NCBI RefSeq assembly: GCF_030542965.1
Contig: NZ_JAUAOA010000019.1
Location: 1-64,000, forward strand
Length of the DNA: 64,000 nucleotides
Direction: 5' to 3'
Source: Azotosporobacter soli
GTDB taxonomy: Bacteria > Bacillota > Negativicutes > SG130
The position numbers and the translations under genes are program-made. The stretch's first letter is position 1. The number at the start of each line of letters is the position of its first letter. This document shows, piece by piece, positions 1 to 7,724 of the stretch. The notes beneath the pieces were generated by a model that saw nothing but the letters and a program-made list of their open reading frames with translations, did not search any database and was not told the origin of the DNA.

Positions 1-20
1 ATTGTTCAGTTTTCAAGGAG
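1..20 (-). promoter_or_regulatory. rRNA operon boxA-type antitermination element
   Basis: Read on the minus strand the first twenty bases are CTCCTTGAAAACTGAACAAT, the sequence typically found just ahead of Firmicute 16S or 23S rRNA genes. A small CCGC-GAAA-GCGG hairpin (27-38), which could act as boxB, precedes it. Together with the two promoters upstream this indicates that an rRNA gene begins just left of the window, transcribed leftwards. The rRNA itself is not in the window, so 16S versus 23S cannot be decided, although two promoters directly upstream favour the head of an operon. Confidence 0.75.
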
Positions 21-47
21 CACCACCGCTTTCGCGGCCGGAACATT

Positions 48-77
48 AGTTTAGCACAGTCACTCGAACCATGTCAA
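48..77 (-). promoter_or_regulatory. rRNA operon promoter P2 (proximal)
   Basis: On the minus strand there is TTGACA (72-77), an 18-base spacer and TAAACT (48-53). It lies about 30 bases before the boxA-type element and after a similar promoter, the usual tandem arrangement of Firmicute rrn operons. Confidence 0.7.
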
Positions 78-131
78 CTACTTGTTTCCGTTTTTCTTTT
101 TCAGTTGCTGCCGCCGTTTGGCGACTTATTT

Positions 132-161
132 ATGGTAACACTTACGCACCATCATTGTCAA
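132..161 (-). promoter_or_regulatory. rRNA operon promoter P1 (distal)
   Basis: Minus-strand TTGACA (156-161), an 18-base spacer and TACCAT (132-137). The -35 box is perfect and the -10 box matches at four of six positions. It starts only 28 bases after the stop codon of the LCP gene, so that gene may also read through into the rRNA operon. Confidence 0.55.
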
Positions 162-189
162 CCTTTTTCCTGCTTCTATTTCAACTTTT

Positions 190-1185
190 TTATGGTGCAT
201 CTATCATCGGCAAACCCGCCACGGAATCGCTTTGTTCTTTAATCAATTGCCTGCTGTATGCCTGATACCGTTCATCTTGCGCAATGCCTTGTATGCGGCT
301 TACCTGTTGACGCATCGCGGTAATATCCGGTAACCAGTAACTGATGTCTCTAATGTAGACCGGGCGACCGCTTACCATCTCCGTCGCAATGCCCTTCTTA
401 TACGCATCGCCAATCACGCCGCCTAACGCCAAGAACATGTTCGCCGGGATGTCGGTCTGCACATTGCTTTTCACCACCTGTGCAAGCGCAGGGACTTGCG
501 CAAGAATCTGCGGTTTGACCAACTGCAGCATGAACGCTTTGATGAATTTTTGCTGCCGTTCAATCCGCCCGATGTCTCCCATCTCATCATGACGGAACCT
601 GACGTATTGAAGCGCCAGATTTCCATCCATATGCTGCGCACCGGGCTTTAGGTCAATCAGGCCGTCATTATCGACCTCTCCTACATCATACGGGTCATTG
701 TAATACATGCGTCGATCAACGACCAAATCAACGCCGCCAACCGTGTCGATGATCTTGCTGAACCCCGCCATATTGACCGCCAGATGATAGTGAATCGGTA
801 CGCCAAGCAATTCACTGACCGTTTTGCGCGCCAACTCCGGGCCTGCATAGGAATAAGCATGTCCAATCTTATTCCACTCATACCCCGGAATCTTGACGCG
901 GCTATCGCGCGGCACCCACAGCATCGCGACCGTCCTCGCATCGGTATCTATCGTCATCAGGCAAGTCACATTGGAACGTCCAATATCATTACGCCGCTCA
1001 TCAATGCCTAAAATCAAGATGTTGATCTTGGCATGCGGCGGCAATGCATACTGCGCTGCCGCATTTTTCTCCATTGCTGCATTCGCCTTCGGATCTGGCG
1101 TCAACACGAAGCCTGCCACACAACTTGTCGCAAACACACTCAAAGCAATTCCTACATATAGTAAATAGCGCCATTTATTCATCAC
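190..1185 (-). CDS. LytR-CpsA-Psr (LCP) family cell-wall glycopolymer ligase
   Basis: A 331-residue membrane-anchored extracytoplasmic protein. An N-terminal membrane segment (about residues 7-27) is followed by an LCP domain (about 50-215) with the usual landmarks: NILILGIDER, the VPRDSR arginine motif and the conserved YVRFRH...GRIERQQ block that binds the polyprenyl pyrophosphate head group. The family transfers lipid-linked glycopolymers to peptidoglycan outside the membrane. In a diderm Firmicute the acceptor polymer is unclear. The gene stands alone, directly upstream of the rRNA promoters. The family is clear; the substrate cannot be told from sequence. Confidence 0.9.
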   Translation of the reverse strand: MMNKWRYLLYVGIALSVFATSCVAGFVLTPDPKANAAMEKNAAAQYALPPHAKINILILGIDERRNDIGRSNVTCLMTIDTDARTVAMLWVPRDSRVKIPGYEWNKIGHAYSYAGPELARKTVSELLGVPIHYHLAVNMAGFSKIIDTVGGVDLVVDRRMYYNDPYDVGEVDNDGLIDLKPGAQHMDGNLALQYVRFRHDEMGDIGRIERQQKFIKAFMLQLVKPQILAQVPALAQVVKSNVQTDIPANMFLALGGVIGDAYKKGIATEMVSGRPVYIRDISYWLPDITAMRQQVSRIQGIAQDERYQAYSRQLIKEQSDSVAGLPMIDAP

Positions 1186-1230
1186 TACGACCCCACATCA
1201 ATTTGTTATAACATCAGTCATTATAACAGA

Positions 1231-1280
1231 TTTTAAAAGAGACCGGCATCAAATTAAATCGATGCCGGCCTCTTTTAAAA
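1231..1280. terminator. Bidirectional terminator between rubrerythrin and LCP genes
   Basis: A long inverted repeat: TTTTAAAAGAG-(A)-CCGGCATC, a ten-base loop, then GATGCCGG-(C)-CTCTTTTAAAA. It abuts the rubrerythrin stop codon, and A/T runs flank both arms. Confidence 0.85.
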
Positions 1281-1817
1281 TTAAAAATTGATTGCGCGGA
1301 TTTGGAAGTGCGCTTTAGGATGATCGCAGACAGGGCAAACATCCGGTGCTGTGTTACCAATGTGGATATGACCGCAATTCCGGCAGTGCCACTCTTGCTT
1401 TTCTTCGCGTTCAAACACTTTATTTTCTTTAATGTTCGCCAGCAGTTTGCGATAGCGTTCTTCATGTTCTTTTTCTATTTCGCCGACTGCTTCAAAGAGA
1501 TATGCAAGTTTGCCGAAGCCTTCTTCCTTGGCGACTTTAGCAAAGTTAGCGTACATATCGGTCCACTCATAGTTTTCGCCATTGGCGGCGTCTTCCAGGT
1601 TGACCGTGGTCGTCGGCATTCCATCATGCAATGCTTTGAACCAAAGCTTTGCATGCTCCTGTTCATTATGCGCGGTCTCTTCAAAGAAAGCCGCCACCTG
1701 ATTCAATCCTTCACGTTTCGCCTGCGCCGCATAATAAGTGTACTTGCCTCTCGCCTGCGATTCACCGGCAAAAGCCGCCCATAAGTTTGCTTCTGTTTTT
1801 GTTCCTTTTAAATTCAT
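1281..1817 (-). CDS. rbr: Rubrerythrin (peroxide-detoxifying diiron protein)
   Basis: A 178-residue protein with an N-terminal ferritin-like four-helix diiron domain ([15 protein letters not shown], then [11 protein letters not shown] and [14 protein letters not shown] carrying the Glu/His ligands) and a C-terminal rubredoxin-type centre with two CxxC pairs (CRNC...CPVC). Rubrerythrins reduce hydrogen peroxide with electrons from rubredoxin or NADH in anaerobes. The start is the ATG at 1817, seven bases after GGAGGG; a longer reading frame to 1835 would include that ribosome site. It is a single gene with its own promoter and terminator, and a PerR/Fur-like element overlaps the transcription start region. 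Confidence 0.95.
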   Translation of the reverse strand: MNLKGTKTEANLWAAFAGESQARGKYTYYAAQAKREGLNQVAAFFEETAHNEQEHAKLWFKALHDGMPTTTVNLEDAANGENYEWTDMYANFAKVAKEEGFGKLAYLFEAVGEIEKEHEERYRKLLANIKENKVFEREEKQEWHCRNCGHIHIGNTAPDVCPVCDHPKAHFQIRAINF

Positions 1818-1850
1818 CGAAAAACCCTCCTGCAATAAATTTCAATATAG

Positions 1851-1908
1851 ATTTTAATCAATAATTATTATCTATTAGTAGTATAGTTCTGCTCCTTTTC
1901 TTTGTCAA
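1851..1908 (-). promoter_or_regulatory. Rubrerythrin promoter with PerR/Fur-like A/T palindrome
   Basis: Minus-strand TTGACA (1903-1908), exactly 17 bases, then TATACT (1880-1885). Just downstream (1855-1872) lies GATAATAATTATTGATTA, which resembles PerR/Fur boxes (alternating ATAAT/ATTAT). A site here would block the promoter, as expected for peroxide-inducible rubrerythrin. The promoter is strong evidence; which regulator binds is inference. Confidence 0.65.
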
Positions 1909-1997
1909 CGCTTTTTCGCATAAAAATTCGTAAATCGACATTTTTCTCACACCTTCTTCTTTTGCCGTTCCTGGCCACTTATTTCTTTATGGATAGC

Positions 1998-2033
1998 AAT
2001 AAGCTGCTTCGCGCAAGCACGAAGCAGCTTATT
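1998..2033 (-). terminator. Hairpin terminator of the DUF134 gene
   Basis: A perfect 14-bp stem (1998-2011 with 2020-2033, AATAAGCTGCTTCG and its complement) with an eight-base loop, 28 bases past the DUF134 stop codon. The U-run on the minus strand is short (TTATT). Confidence 0.65.
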
Positions 2034-2061
2034 CTCTCATTTTCTTGGCATAGCGCGTTTG

Positions 2062-2568
2062 TTACGAGTGGTCGCAGCATCCGCCGCCATTTCCGTGCTG
2101 ATGCCCGCTTTCACCATGGTGATGGCCGCCTACGCAAGCATGCCTTGCGCCATCTTCGCCCAGCTTGATTTTTTTCATTCCGCCGCACTCCGGGCAGGCG
2201 ATTTCATAACCGTGCTTGCCGCCTTCGCTGCAAGGCGGCACTTCCCAGACATGTTGGCACGTTTGACATTCAAATTTACGATTCTTAATCATATAAGACC
2301 CTCCTACGATTATAATTCCTTGCCCATTCACCAGGGCCATGGCCACTTTTTGCCGAGCCGTCTGCAGTATCCTCTGAAAGGTTGCGCGCGATAATCCCAT
2401 CGTCTTAGCGGCTGCGTTTTGGTCCATCCCCGCCAAATCTTTCAAACGCAACGATTCCAACTCTTCGACCTGCAAATTGACAGGCAGGGTATCCGCACCG
2501 GCCTCGGCGCTGAACTTTCGGCAGATCGGTTCTTCCTCGACCCAGCCGCAGCAACGTTGTCTTGCCAA
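2062..2568 (-). CDS. DUF134 DNA-binding protein with zinc-ribbon and His-rich tail
   Basis: A 168-residue protein. The first ~95 residues are a DUF134 helix-turn-helix module (ESLRLKDLAGMDQNAAAKTMGLSRATFQRIL). This is followed by a Cys-rich section (CQTC...CSEGG...CPECGG) that looks like a zinc or iron ribbon, and a tail rich in His and Cys (GGHHHGESGHQHGNGGGCCDHS) likely to bind metal. The start is a TTG at 2568, seven bases after GGAGGTG; upstream in-frame residues would run through the ribosome site. DUF134 proteins often sit with NifX/MTH1175-like metal cofactor proteins; here the metal-binding part is fused on. A metal-responsive regulator or metallochaperone is inference. Confidence 0.75.
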   Translation of the reverse strand: MARQRCCGWVEEEPICRKFSAEAGADTLPVNLQVEELESLRLKDLAGMDQNAAAKTMGLSRATFQRILQTARQKVAMALVNGQGIIIVGGSYMIKNRKFECQTCQHVWEVPPCSEGGKHGYEIACPECGGMKKIKLGEDGARHACVGGHHHGESGHQHGNGGGCCDHS

Positions 2569-2584
2569 ATTTGCACCTCCATTT

Positions 2585-2631
2585 GGGCATATGCTCATTT
2601 GTAGTATAGTCCACTTCGTTCTTTTTTACAA
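2585..2631 (-). promoter_or_regulatory. DUF134 gene promoter and near-palindromic operator
   Basis: Minus-strand TTGTAA (2626-2631), a 17-base spacer and TATACT (2603-2608). Between the start site and the ribosome site lies the near-palindrome GAGCATATGCCC (2585-2596, minus strand). Autoregulation by the encoded HTH protein is a natural guess, not shown. Confidence 0.55.
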
Positions 2632-2729
2632 GAATTACTTTCGTAAAACATAGCAATTTCTTTTCACAAAACCCTGTATAATGTGCTACGCTTATTCTGA
2701 AACACGTATCGCGATAGGAGGTCTTTCCC

Positions 2730-3686
2730 TTGTTTGTAAATGAAAAAATCGAAACCCGTTCCTTCGAGGAACGTGACGCGGCTCAGGGACGACAATTGCA
2801 AGCCATCATCGAGCGCGCTTACAAGAAGACCACTTTTTATCAGGACCGTCTGCACGCTCTGCAGCTGACGCCGGAGTCTTTTCAGACGATCCGCGATTTT
2901 GCAAGACTTCCTTTTTTGACGGACGCCGATCTGATCGCCAATCATCCATTCGGTTTATTGACGCTGCCGCTCAGCGGCATCGCGCGTCTTCAGGCAAGAA
3001 AAGACGGCCAAAGCGCCGTCGCTCTCACCCAGGATGATTTGACGAACCAACTGGAAATGATCGCGCGCGGCCTCATTTCCTGCAACGTCACCCGCTCTTC
3101 TGTTCTCCTTCTTCTGGCAGATGAATTGGAACTGGCACTGGTATCTGCCGTGCAGCAAGCGGCCGAAGCGATTGGCGCAACGGTCATCGTCAGCCAACAT
3201 GCTAGTGTCAAAACATCGATTAAACAAATCTTTGATTACGGCGTCACGACGCTCTTCTCCGCTCCTTCTTCCATGTTGAAGCTCGCGGATTGCCTGCGCG
3301 AACTCGGTTTCGACGCGCATGAACTTTCGCTGTTGAATCTATTCAGCCCGGCTTTGCTTTGTCCGCCAAACTTGCGTCAAACGCTCGAGCAAGATTTTCA
3401 GGCGCCGCTTTACGAAATGTACGGCGCAGAGAGTCTTCTGCCCTGCGGCATCGCTTCGGCCTGTCATGCGCAGGCCGGACTTCATGTGCAGGATGATCAT
3501 TTTTATCCGGAAATCGTCAATTTTTCTAGCGGCTCTCTTTGCGCTCCGGGCGAAAGAGGGGAATTGGTTTTAACGACCCTGTCGCGCGAAGGAGCGCCGC
3601 TGCTGCGTTATCGCACCGGCACAGAGGCATCGCTTGATCTTCCGCCTTGTTCCTGCGGCAGAACTACGCCCCGCCTGCACTTTTAA
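2730..3686 (+). CDS. Truncated, degenerate phenylacetate-CoA ligase-like protein
   Basis: A 318-residue member of the PaaK branch of adenylate-forming enzymes, about 110 residues shorter than a normal PaaK because the mobile C-terminal domain is missing. Late core motifs survive (YEMYGAES, GLHVQDDHFYPEI, GERGELVLTTL, LLRYRTG, CSCGRTTPR). The ATP P-loop, normally a Ser/Thr/Gly-rich SSGTTGKP-like loop, is replaced by ARKDGQSAVALT, and the Asp after RYRTG is Thr. Catalytic adenylation therefore looks lost. The start is TTG 2730 after AGGAGG. It is followed 29 bases later by a DUF3870 gene, so the two are probably co-transcribed. A ligand-sensing or regulatory role is possible but unknown. Confidence 0.75.
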   Translation: MFVNEKIETRSFEERDAAQGRQLQAIIERAYKKTTFYQDRLHALQLTPESFQTIRDFARLPFLTDADLIANHPFGLLTLPLSGIARLQARKDGQSAVALTQDDLTNQLEMIARGLISCNVTRSSVLLLLADELELALVSAVQQAAEAIGATVIVSQHASVKTSIKQIFDYGVTTLFSAPSSMLKLADCLRELGFDAHELSLLNLFSPALLCPPNLRQTLEQDFQAPLYEMYGAESLLPCGIASACHAQAGLHVQDDHFYPEIVNFSSGSLCAPGERGELVLTTLSREGAPLLRYRTGTEASLDLPPCSCGRTTPRLHF

Positions 3687-3715
3687 AAGAAATCTGAAAG
3701 GAGTGACTTCGCAAG

Positions 3716-4054
3716 ATGTTTGAAAAAGATACGCTCTACGTCGTCGGCAATGCAAAAACGCAACAAGACAATCCGATCACGATGCAGTATGGACAATTCT
3801 TCATCGGCTTTGTCGTTCAACAGGAAAGCGGCGTCATCATTGACTGCGCCCCCTCGGCGACCCTTCCTACGACCGCCGCATTTATCAGCAGCCTCTTCAT
3901 CGGCAAAAGCCTCTCGGATGATCCGGTCGCAATCAAACAGGAAGTAGAACGCCGTTACTTCGCTTCTTCGCAAAAGGCGATCATCGTCGCTTACAAGGAT
4001 GCGCAAAAAAAATTCGCCTGCATTCAAAAAGGATTGCAGGTCGATCTTGCCTGA
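3716..4054 (+). CDS. DUF3870 domain protein
   Basis: A 112-residue soluble protein that matches the DUF3870 pattern as I know it (LYVVGNAKT at the start, then a hydrophobic strand, IIDCAPSATLPTTAAFISSLFIGKSL, and RRYFASSQKAIIVAYKDAQKKF). The function of the family is unknown. It follows the PaaK-like gene by 29 bases and precedes a rho-independent terminator, so the two form a small operon. Confidence 0.75.
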   Translation: MFEKDTLYVVGNAKTQQDNPITMQYGQFFIGFVVQQESGVIIDCAPSATLPTTAAFISSLFIGKSLSDDPVAIKQEVERRYFASSQKAIIVAYKDAQKKFACIQKGLQVDLA

Positions 4055-4197
4055 CTGCGTTTGCCAATAACCAAACCAACGCAGTTTGCAGGATTTCCTG
4101 CCGGAAGCGCGAAACAACTATCCTTAGAAAGTAAAATATGCTGCTGCTTTGTTTGCCTGTACGCTTGCTGATAAACAAACGTAAACGCAAATAAAAC

Positions 4198-4247
4198 CCA
4201 GCAAGAAAAGCCTTCCTGCGAAGGCCTTCTCTTGCTGGATTTTTTTA
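4198..4247 (+). terminator. Terminator after DUF3870 gene
   Basis: Stem CCAGCAAGA...TCTTGCTGG with inner AAGCCTTC/GAAGGC pairing (4198-4238), followed by a T-run (ATTTTTTTATTG). Confidence 0.85.
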
Positions 4248-4314
4248 TTGTTTTTGCAACAACAGCGCCCCCGCATGCACGCAGCAGCAAAATAAGCAGG
4301 GAGGACGTAAGGTC

Positions 4315-5412
4315 ATGAAAATCAGTTCCATCAAGATCGGTAAAATCAGCATCCCTTTAAAAAAACCGTTCAAGACCGCGCTACGCCAAGTCACTTCGGC
4401 GGAAGACATTATCATTAAAGTCATTGCGGACAGCGGCGAAATCGGCTACGGCAACGCGCCGCCCACCGCGGTGATCACCGGCGACAGCCAGGATTCCGTC
4501 GTTGCAGCGATTCGCGACACGATCGGGCCGAAACTCATCGGCATGGATATCGACAACCTCGAAGGCATCATGACGCTGCTCGACGCTTCGATGCTGCATA
4601 ACCAGTCGGCGAAAGCGGCGGTCGACATTGCCGTTTACGACCTGTTCGGCAAACGTCACGGCATTGCGCTCTATAAGCTGTTTGGCGGTTTGCGCAGCAC
4701 ACTAACCACCGACCTAACAATCAGCGTGAACGATCCGGAGGAAATGGTTCGGGATTCGCTGGAGGCAATCGCCGCTGGCTACACAGAACTAAAATTGAAG
4801 GTCGGCACCGATGCCGACTTGGACGTCAAGCGGGTCAATGCGATTCGCAGCGCAGTCGGGCACTCCGTCAAGATCCGACTCGACGCCAACCAGGGTTGGA
4901 CGCCCAAGGAAGCAGTCCGCACCATTCGAAAGTTCGAAGACGCGGGACTGGATATCGAACTGATCGAGCAACCGGTGAAGGCGCATGATTTTGAAGGACT
5001 CAAGTACGTGACCGATCACGTTGAGACGAACATCATGGCGGATGAATCGGCTTTTGGCTGTCACGAAGTCTTTCGCCTCTTGTCGATGCGCGCCTGCGAC
5101 CTGATCAACATCAAACTGATGAAGGCAGGCGGACTGCATAACGCGCTCAAAATCGCTCACTTAGCCGAGACAATGGGCATTCAGTGCATGATGGGCTGCA
5201 TGCTGGAAAGCAAGGTCGGCATTACAGCAGCCGCCAGCCTCGCCGCCGGCAAGCAGATCATCGGCAAGAGCGATTTGGACGCGGCCGTGCTGCTGGCCGC
5301 CGATCCCGTCGTCGGAGGCGTGCGCTTTGAAAAAAACAAGATCCTGCTCTCCGATGCGCCCGGGCTTGGCATCACGGAGATTGCCGGTTGGCAGGAAATA
5401 AAAGGATCCTAG
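4315..5412 (+). CDS. L-Ala-D/L-Glu (dipeptide) epimerase, enolase superfamily
   Basis: A 365-residue muconate-lactonizing subgroup enzyme. Acid/base lysines are K162 in the ELKLKVG motif and K267 in IKLMKAGG. The Mg2+ ligands are D190 (DANQGW), E218 (IEQP) and D243 (ADES). The Asp-x-Asp pair D320/D322 (KSDLDA) that anchors the dipeptide amino group in L-Ala-D/L-Glu epimerases is present. Such enzymes epimerise L-Ala-D-Glu from peptidoglycan so that the peptide can be degraded. The start ATG follows GGGAGG by nine bases. The next gene, 23 bases downstream, encodes a periplasmic serine hydrolase of the penicillin-recognising fold, consistent with murein-peptide recycling. Other dipeptide specificities remain possible. 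Confidence 0.88.
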   Translation: MKISSIKIGKISIPLKKPFKTALRQVTSAEDIIIKVIADSGEIGYGNAPPTAVITGDSQDSVVAAIRDTIGPKLIGMDIDNLEGIMTLLDASMLHNQSAKAAVDIAVYDLFGKRHGIALYKLFGGLRSTLTTDLTISVNDPEEMVRDSLEAIAAGYTELKLKVGTDADLDVKRVNAIRSAVGHSVKIRLDANQGWTPKEAVRTIRKFEDAGLDIELIEQPVKAHDFEGLKYVTDHVETNIMADESAFGCHEVFRLLSMRACDLINIKLMKAGGLHNALKIAHLAETMGIQCMMGCMLESKVGITAAASLAAGKQIIGKSDLDAAVLLAADPVVGGVRFEKNKILLSDAPGLGITEIAGWQEIKGS

Positions 5413-5435
5413 ATCACTAAAAAAGGAGAATCAGT

Positions 5436-6332
5436 ATGGAAAAAATCGTGCTTGAAAAATTAGCGGCTGTTTCACTGTTTGCGTGTTTCCTTTTGCTTTT
5501 TGCCTTTGCGCTTCTCTCGCCAAACATCGCCAGCGCCGCCGCAGAACCATTTTCTTCGACCTGGCTGACCAATCAGATCAAGACGGTTCCGGCAGAAAAG
5601 AAGACGAAATATGCCGTCTACGTGCAAGCACTCGGCGACAACAGCAAACCCATCGTGTTCAATTCGCACAAAATGGCTTCCGCCAGTTTGATTAAAATTC
5701 CGATCATGATTGAAGCCTTCAAGCAAAAGCAGCAAGGCAAACTGGATTTTAGCGAACCGATCATCATCCGCCATGCTAATGCCGTTGAAGGCGGTTCCGT
5801 ATACAATCTGCCCGACGGAACGATTCTCTCGCTCGGAGAAATCGTCGAACTGATGATTGTGCAAAGCGACAATACGTCCGCCAATATCCTGATCGACAAG
5901 CTTAAAATGGAAAACATCAACGCCATGATCCAGCAGCTCGGTTGCAGTGAAACGATTTTACAGCGCAAAATGATGGACTTTGAAGCGGTCAAAAAAGGAC
6001 GGCAAAACTATACGTCGGTAAACGACATCGCTCTTCTTTTGCAAAAGCTGCATGCGTTGCAATGCCTCGATCCGGAAAGCGATCAGGCGATGCTCGAGAT
6101 CATGCAGCGCCAGGAAGACAATATGATTATTCCGGCCCAGTTGCCGCATCAGTTGAAGATCGCGCACAAGACCGGCCAGCTCGATGGCATGTATTATGAT
6201 TGCGGCATCGTCTACGGCAAGAAAGGGGATTACATCCTCTGCCTCATGGCAGAAAACATAAAGGATGAAGCGCACGTCATGTATGACATGTCCTCCCTTT
6301 CCTTGGCCATCTACGACAAAATCGGCCGCTGA
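5436..6332 (+). CDS. Exported class A beta-lactamase-fold serine hydrolase
   Basis: A 298-residue protein with a signal peptide (about 1-35, cleavage near NIASAAA). It has the three serine penicillin-recognising motifs: S84-L-I-K87, S144-D-N146 and K245-T-G247. The omega-loop Glu-x-x-x-Asn signature of true class A beta-lactamases is not evident; the equivalent region reads RKMMDFEAVKKGRQNYTS, as in many uncharacterised 'beta-lactamase-related' hydrolases. A DD-peptidase or peptide hydrolase acting in the periplasm is therefore at least as likely as antibiotic resistance. It sits in an operon with the dipeptide epimerase and ends at a strong terminator. Confidence 0.82.
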   Translation: MEKIVLEKLAAVSLFACFLLLFAFALLSPNIASAAAEPFSSTWLTNQIKTVPAEKKTKYAVYVQALGDNSKPIVFNSHKMASASLIKIPIMIEAFKQKQQGKLDFSEPIIIRHANAVEGGSVYNLPDGTILSLGEIVELMIVQSDNTSANILIDKLKMENINAMIQQLGCSETILQRKMMDFEAVKKGRQNYTSVNDIALLLQKLHALQCLDPESDQAMLEIMQRQEDNMIIPAQLPHQLKIAHKTGQLDGMYYDCGIVYGKKGDYILCLMAENIKDEAHVMYDMSSLSLAIYDKIGR

Positions 6333-6333
6333 C

Positions 6334-6378
6334 GAAAAGAGCGCAGTCCGTTTTCGGACTGCGCTCTTTTCTTTACCC
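6334..6378. terminator. Strong terminator, serine hydrolase gene
   Basis: A perfect 17-bp stem GAAAAGAGCGCAGTCCG / CGGACTGCGCTCTTTTC (6334-6350 with 6355-6371) around a TTTT loop. The symmetry lets it also end the convergent gene at 6395. Confidence 0.9.
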
Positions 6379-6394
6379 CATGCAACGCAGCGCT

Positions 6395-6805
6395 TTACTG
6401 CACGCGCGTCACGCCTTTTTGCCGCATTTCGGCCGGCGTCAGCGAAGCACCGGCTGCCATCTGCTTTGCGCCCTGCACCTTCCACTCGCTTGCCGCCTCT
6501 TGCTGCGCAGCATCACTGGCGCTCGCCTGCTCCGCCTGCTGAAGCGCCAGACCGTCACGGGAAATTTGCAATTTATAATGCTCGTTATCGACCGAGATCG
6601 CAAGCCGTTTTTCAAACCCGACCGATCCCGTATCCTGAAGCGGCGCAGTGTTTTGCGTCTCTTGCTTTTCTTGTTCGACCGCCGCTTGGTTGATGCGGGC
6701 TTGCGTCAGCCGCTTTTCCATCGCCTTATCTGAACGGACAAAACTCTGCTCCGGATGCGAATTCGGCGAATTCATCAAGCTGCTGCTGGTTGATTTTATG
6801 ATCAT
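6395..6805 (-). CDS. Hypothetical protein, 136 aa, polar and Gln/Ala-rich
   Basis: I do not recognise this protein. It has no signal peptide or membrane segment, a Ser-rich N-terminus, a helical Gln/Glu-rich stretch (about 30-55), a short beta-like part (RLAISVDNEHYKLQISRDG) and an Ala/Gln-rich C-terminus. The start ATG is seven bases after GGAGGTAA, a good ribosome site, which supports a real gene. It is convergent with the serine hydrolase gene, and no partner gene follows. Confidence 0.6.
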   Translation of the reverse strand: MIIKSTSSSLMNSPNSHPEQSFVRSDKAMEKRLTQARINQAAVEQEKQETQNTAPLQDTGSVGFEKRLAISVDNEHYKLQISRDGLALQQAEQASASDAAQQEAASEWKVQGAKQMAAGASLTPAEMRQKGVTRVQ

Positions 6806-6932
6806 GACTCTTACCTCCGCACATACGCTGTCCTCTTAATTATCGTACGCGAAAAAGAGCGTGTCAATCCATTTGTCGCCGGATAACGCTTAAGAAACTT
6901 AACAAAGTCTCGCTTTGCGTCCGCTTCGGACC

Positions 6933-7571
6933 TTAAGGGCGGATGAAATGCATGAACACCTTGCCCTCTTGCGCCGGTTCTTCAACGCGCCCTTTACCCG
7001 CTTCCAGCACGCGCATGATCCAGGCCATGTTCTTGCCCAGCACGCGCAAGATTTGTTGCCCCTCTTCATCCTGCGCCGCTTCGCCGGGCGCCGTGCCGTG
7101 AATCACATTCCAGTAATTCGAGCCCGGCAGGATCATTTCCGCGTAGTTGATATAATGGTTCAATCCGTCAAATGTCGCCACGCCGCCGGAACGACGAACC
7201 GCGACGACAGACGCGCCGACCTTGTGACGCAACAATCCGCCGTTGACGCCCGCCACGTAAAAAGCGCGGTCCAAAAAGCATTTCATCGTGCCGGCGATGC
7301 CGGAGTAGTGAACCGGCGAACCGAGCAAAATGCCGTCCGCCTGCTTCATTTTCTGCACGTATTCGTTCACTTCATCATTGGCGATGACGCAACGTTCATC
7401 CTGATTCTTTGCGCACATGCCGCACGCCACACAGCCGCGGATCGTCTTGTTGCCAATCTGCACGATTTCAAATTCGATGCCGGCCTTTTCCAGTTCGACG
7501 CCGACTCTCTGCAAACTTTGGTAGGTATTGCCCTCTTTGCGCGGGCTGCCGTTAAAGGCGATTACTTTCAT
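6933..7571 (-). CDS. Iron-sulfur flavoprotein / NADPH-dependent FMN reductase
   Basis: A 212-residue flavodoxin-like protein. GSPRKEGNT near the start is the FMN phosphate loop, and a CVACGMC...C cluster (about residues 47-62) resembles the 4Fe-4S site of archaeal and clostridial iron-sulfur flavoproteins. GSPVHYSGIAGTMKCFLDR is the typical second FMN-contact segment. Family members reduce oxygen, peroxide or quinone-like acceptors in anaerobes; the acceptor here is unknown. It is divergent from an HxlR-type regulator that probably controls it. Confidence 0.85.
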   Translation of the reverse strand: MKVIAFNGSPRKEGNTYQSLQRVGVELEKAGIEFEIVQIGNKTIRGCVACGMCAKNQDERCVIANDEVNEYVQKMKQADGILLGSPVHYSGIAGTMKCFLDRAFYVAGVNGGLLRHKVGASVVAVRRSGGVATFDGLNHYINYAEMILPGSNYWNVIHGTAPGEAAQDEEGQQILRVLGKNMAWIMRVLEAGKGRVEEPAQEGKVFMHFIRP

Positions 7572-7724
7572 CTTATATCCCCCTCTTATCTACTGCCGCA
7601 GCAGGATTTTCACTCTCTTGCCCTAATTTATAGTAGAAACCGATTTGCCGCAAGTACGCACTTTTTAGTAATCGGCTTACCATTTCGTAAGCATACCCAT
7701 CATAATAACGAAAGGAGTCTGCCC

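Noticed and set aside
5436-6332. Calling this gene an antibiotic-resistance beta-lactamase
   Set aside because: The fold motifs are present but the omega-loop Glu signature is not evident, and the operon partner is a murein-peptide epimerase.
6915-7724. Long in-frame extension upstream of the HxlR gene
   Set aside because: It is antisense to the flavoprotein gene, and the ribosome site AAAGGAG and normal family length place the start at 7725.
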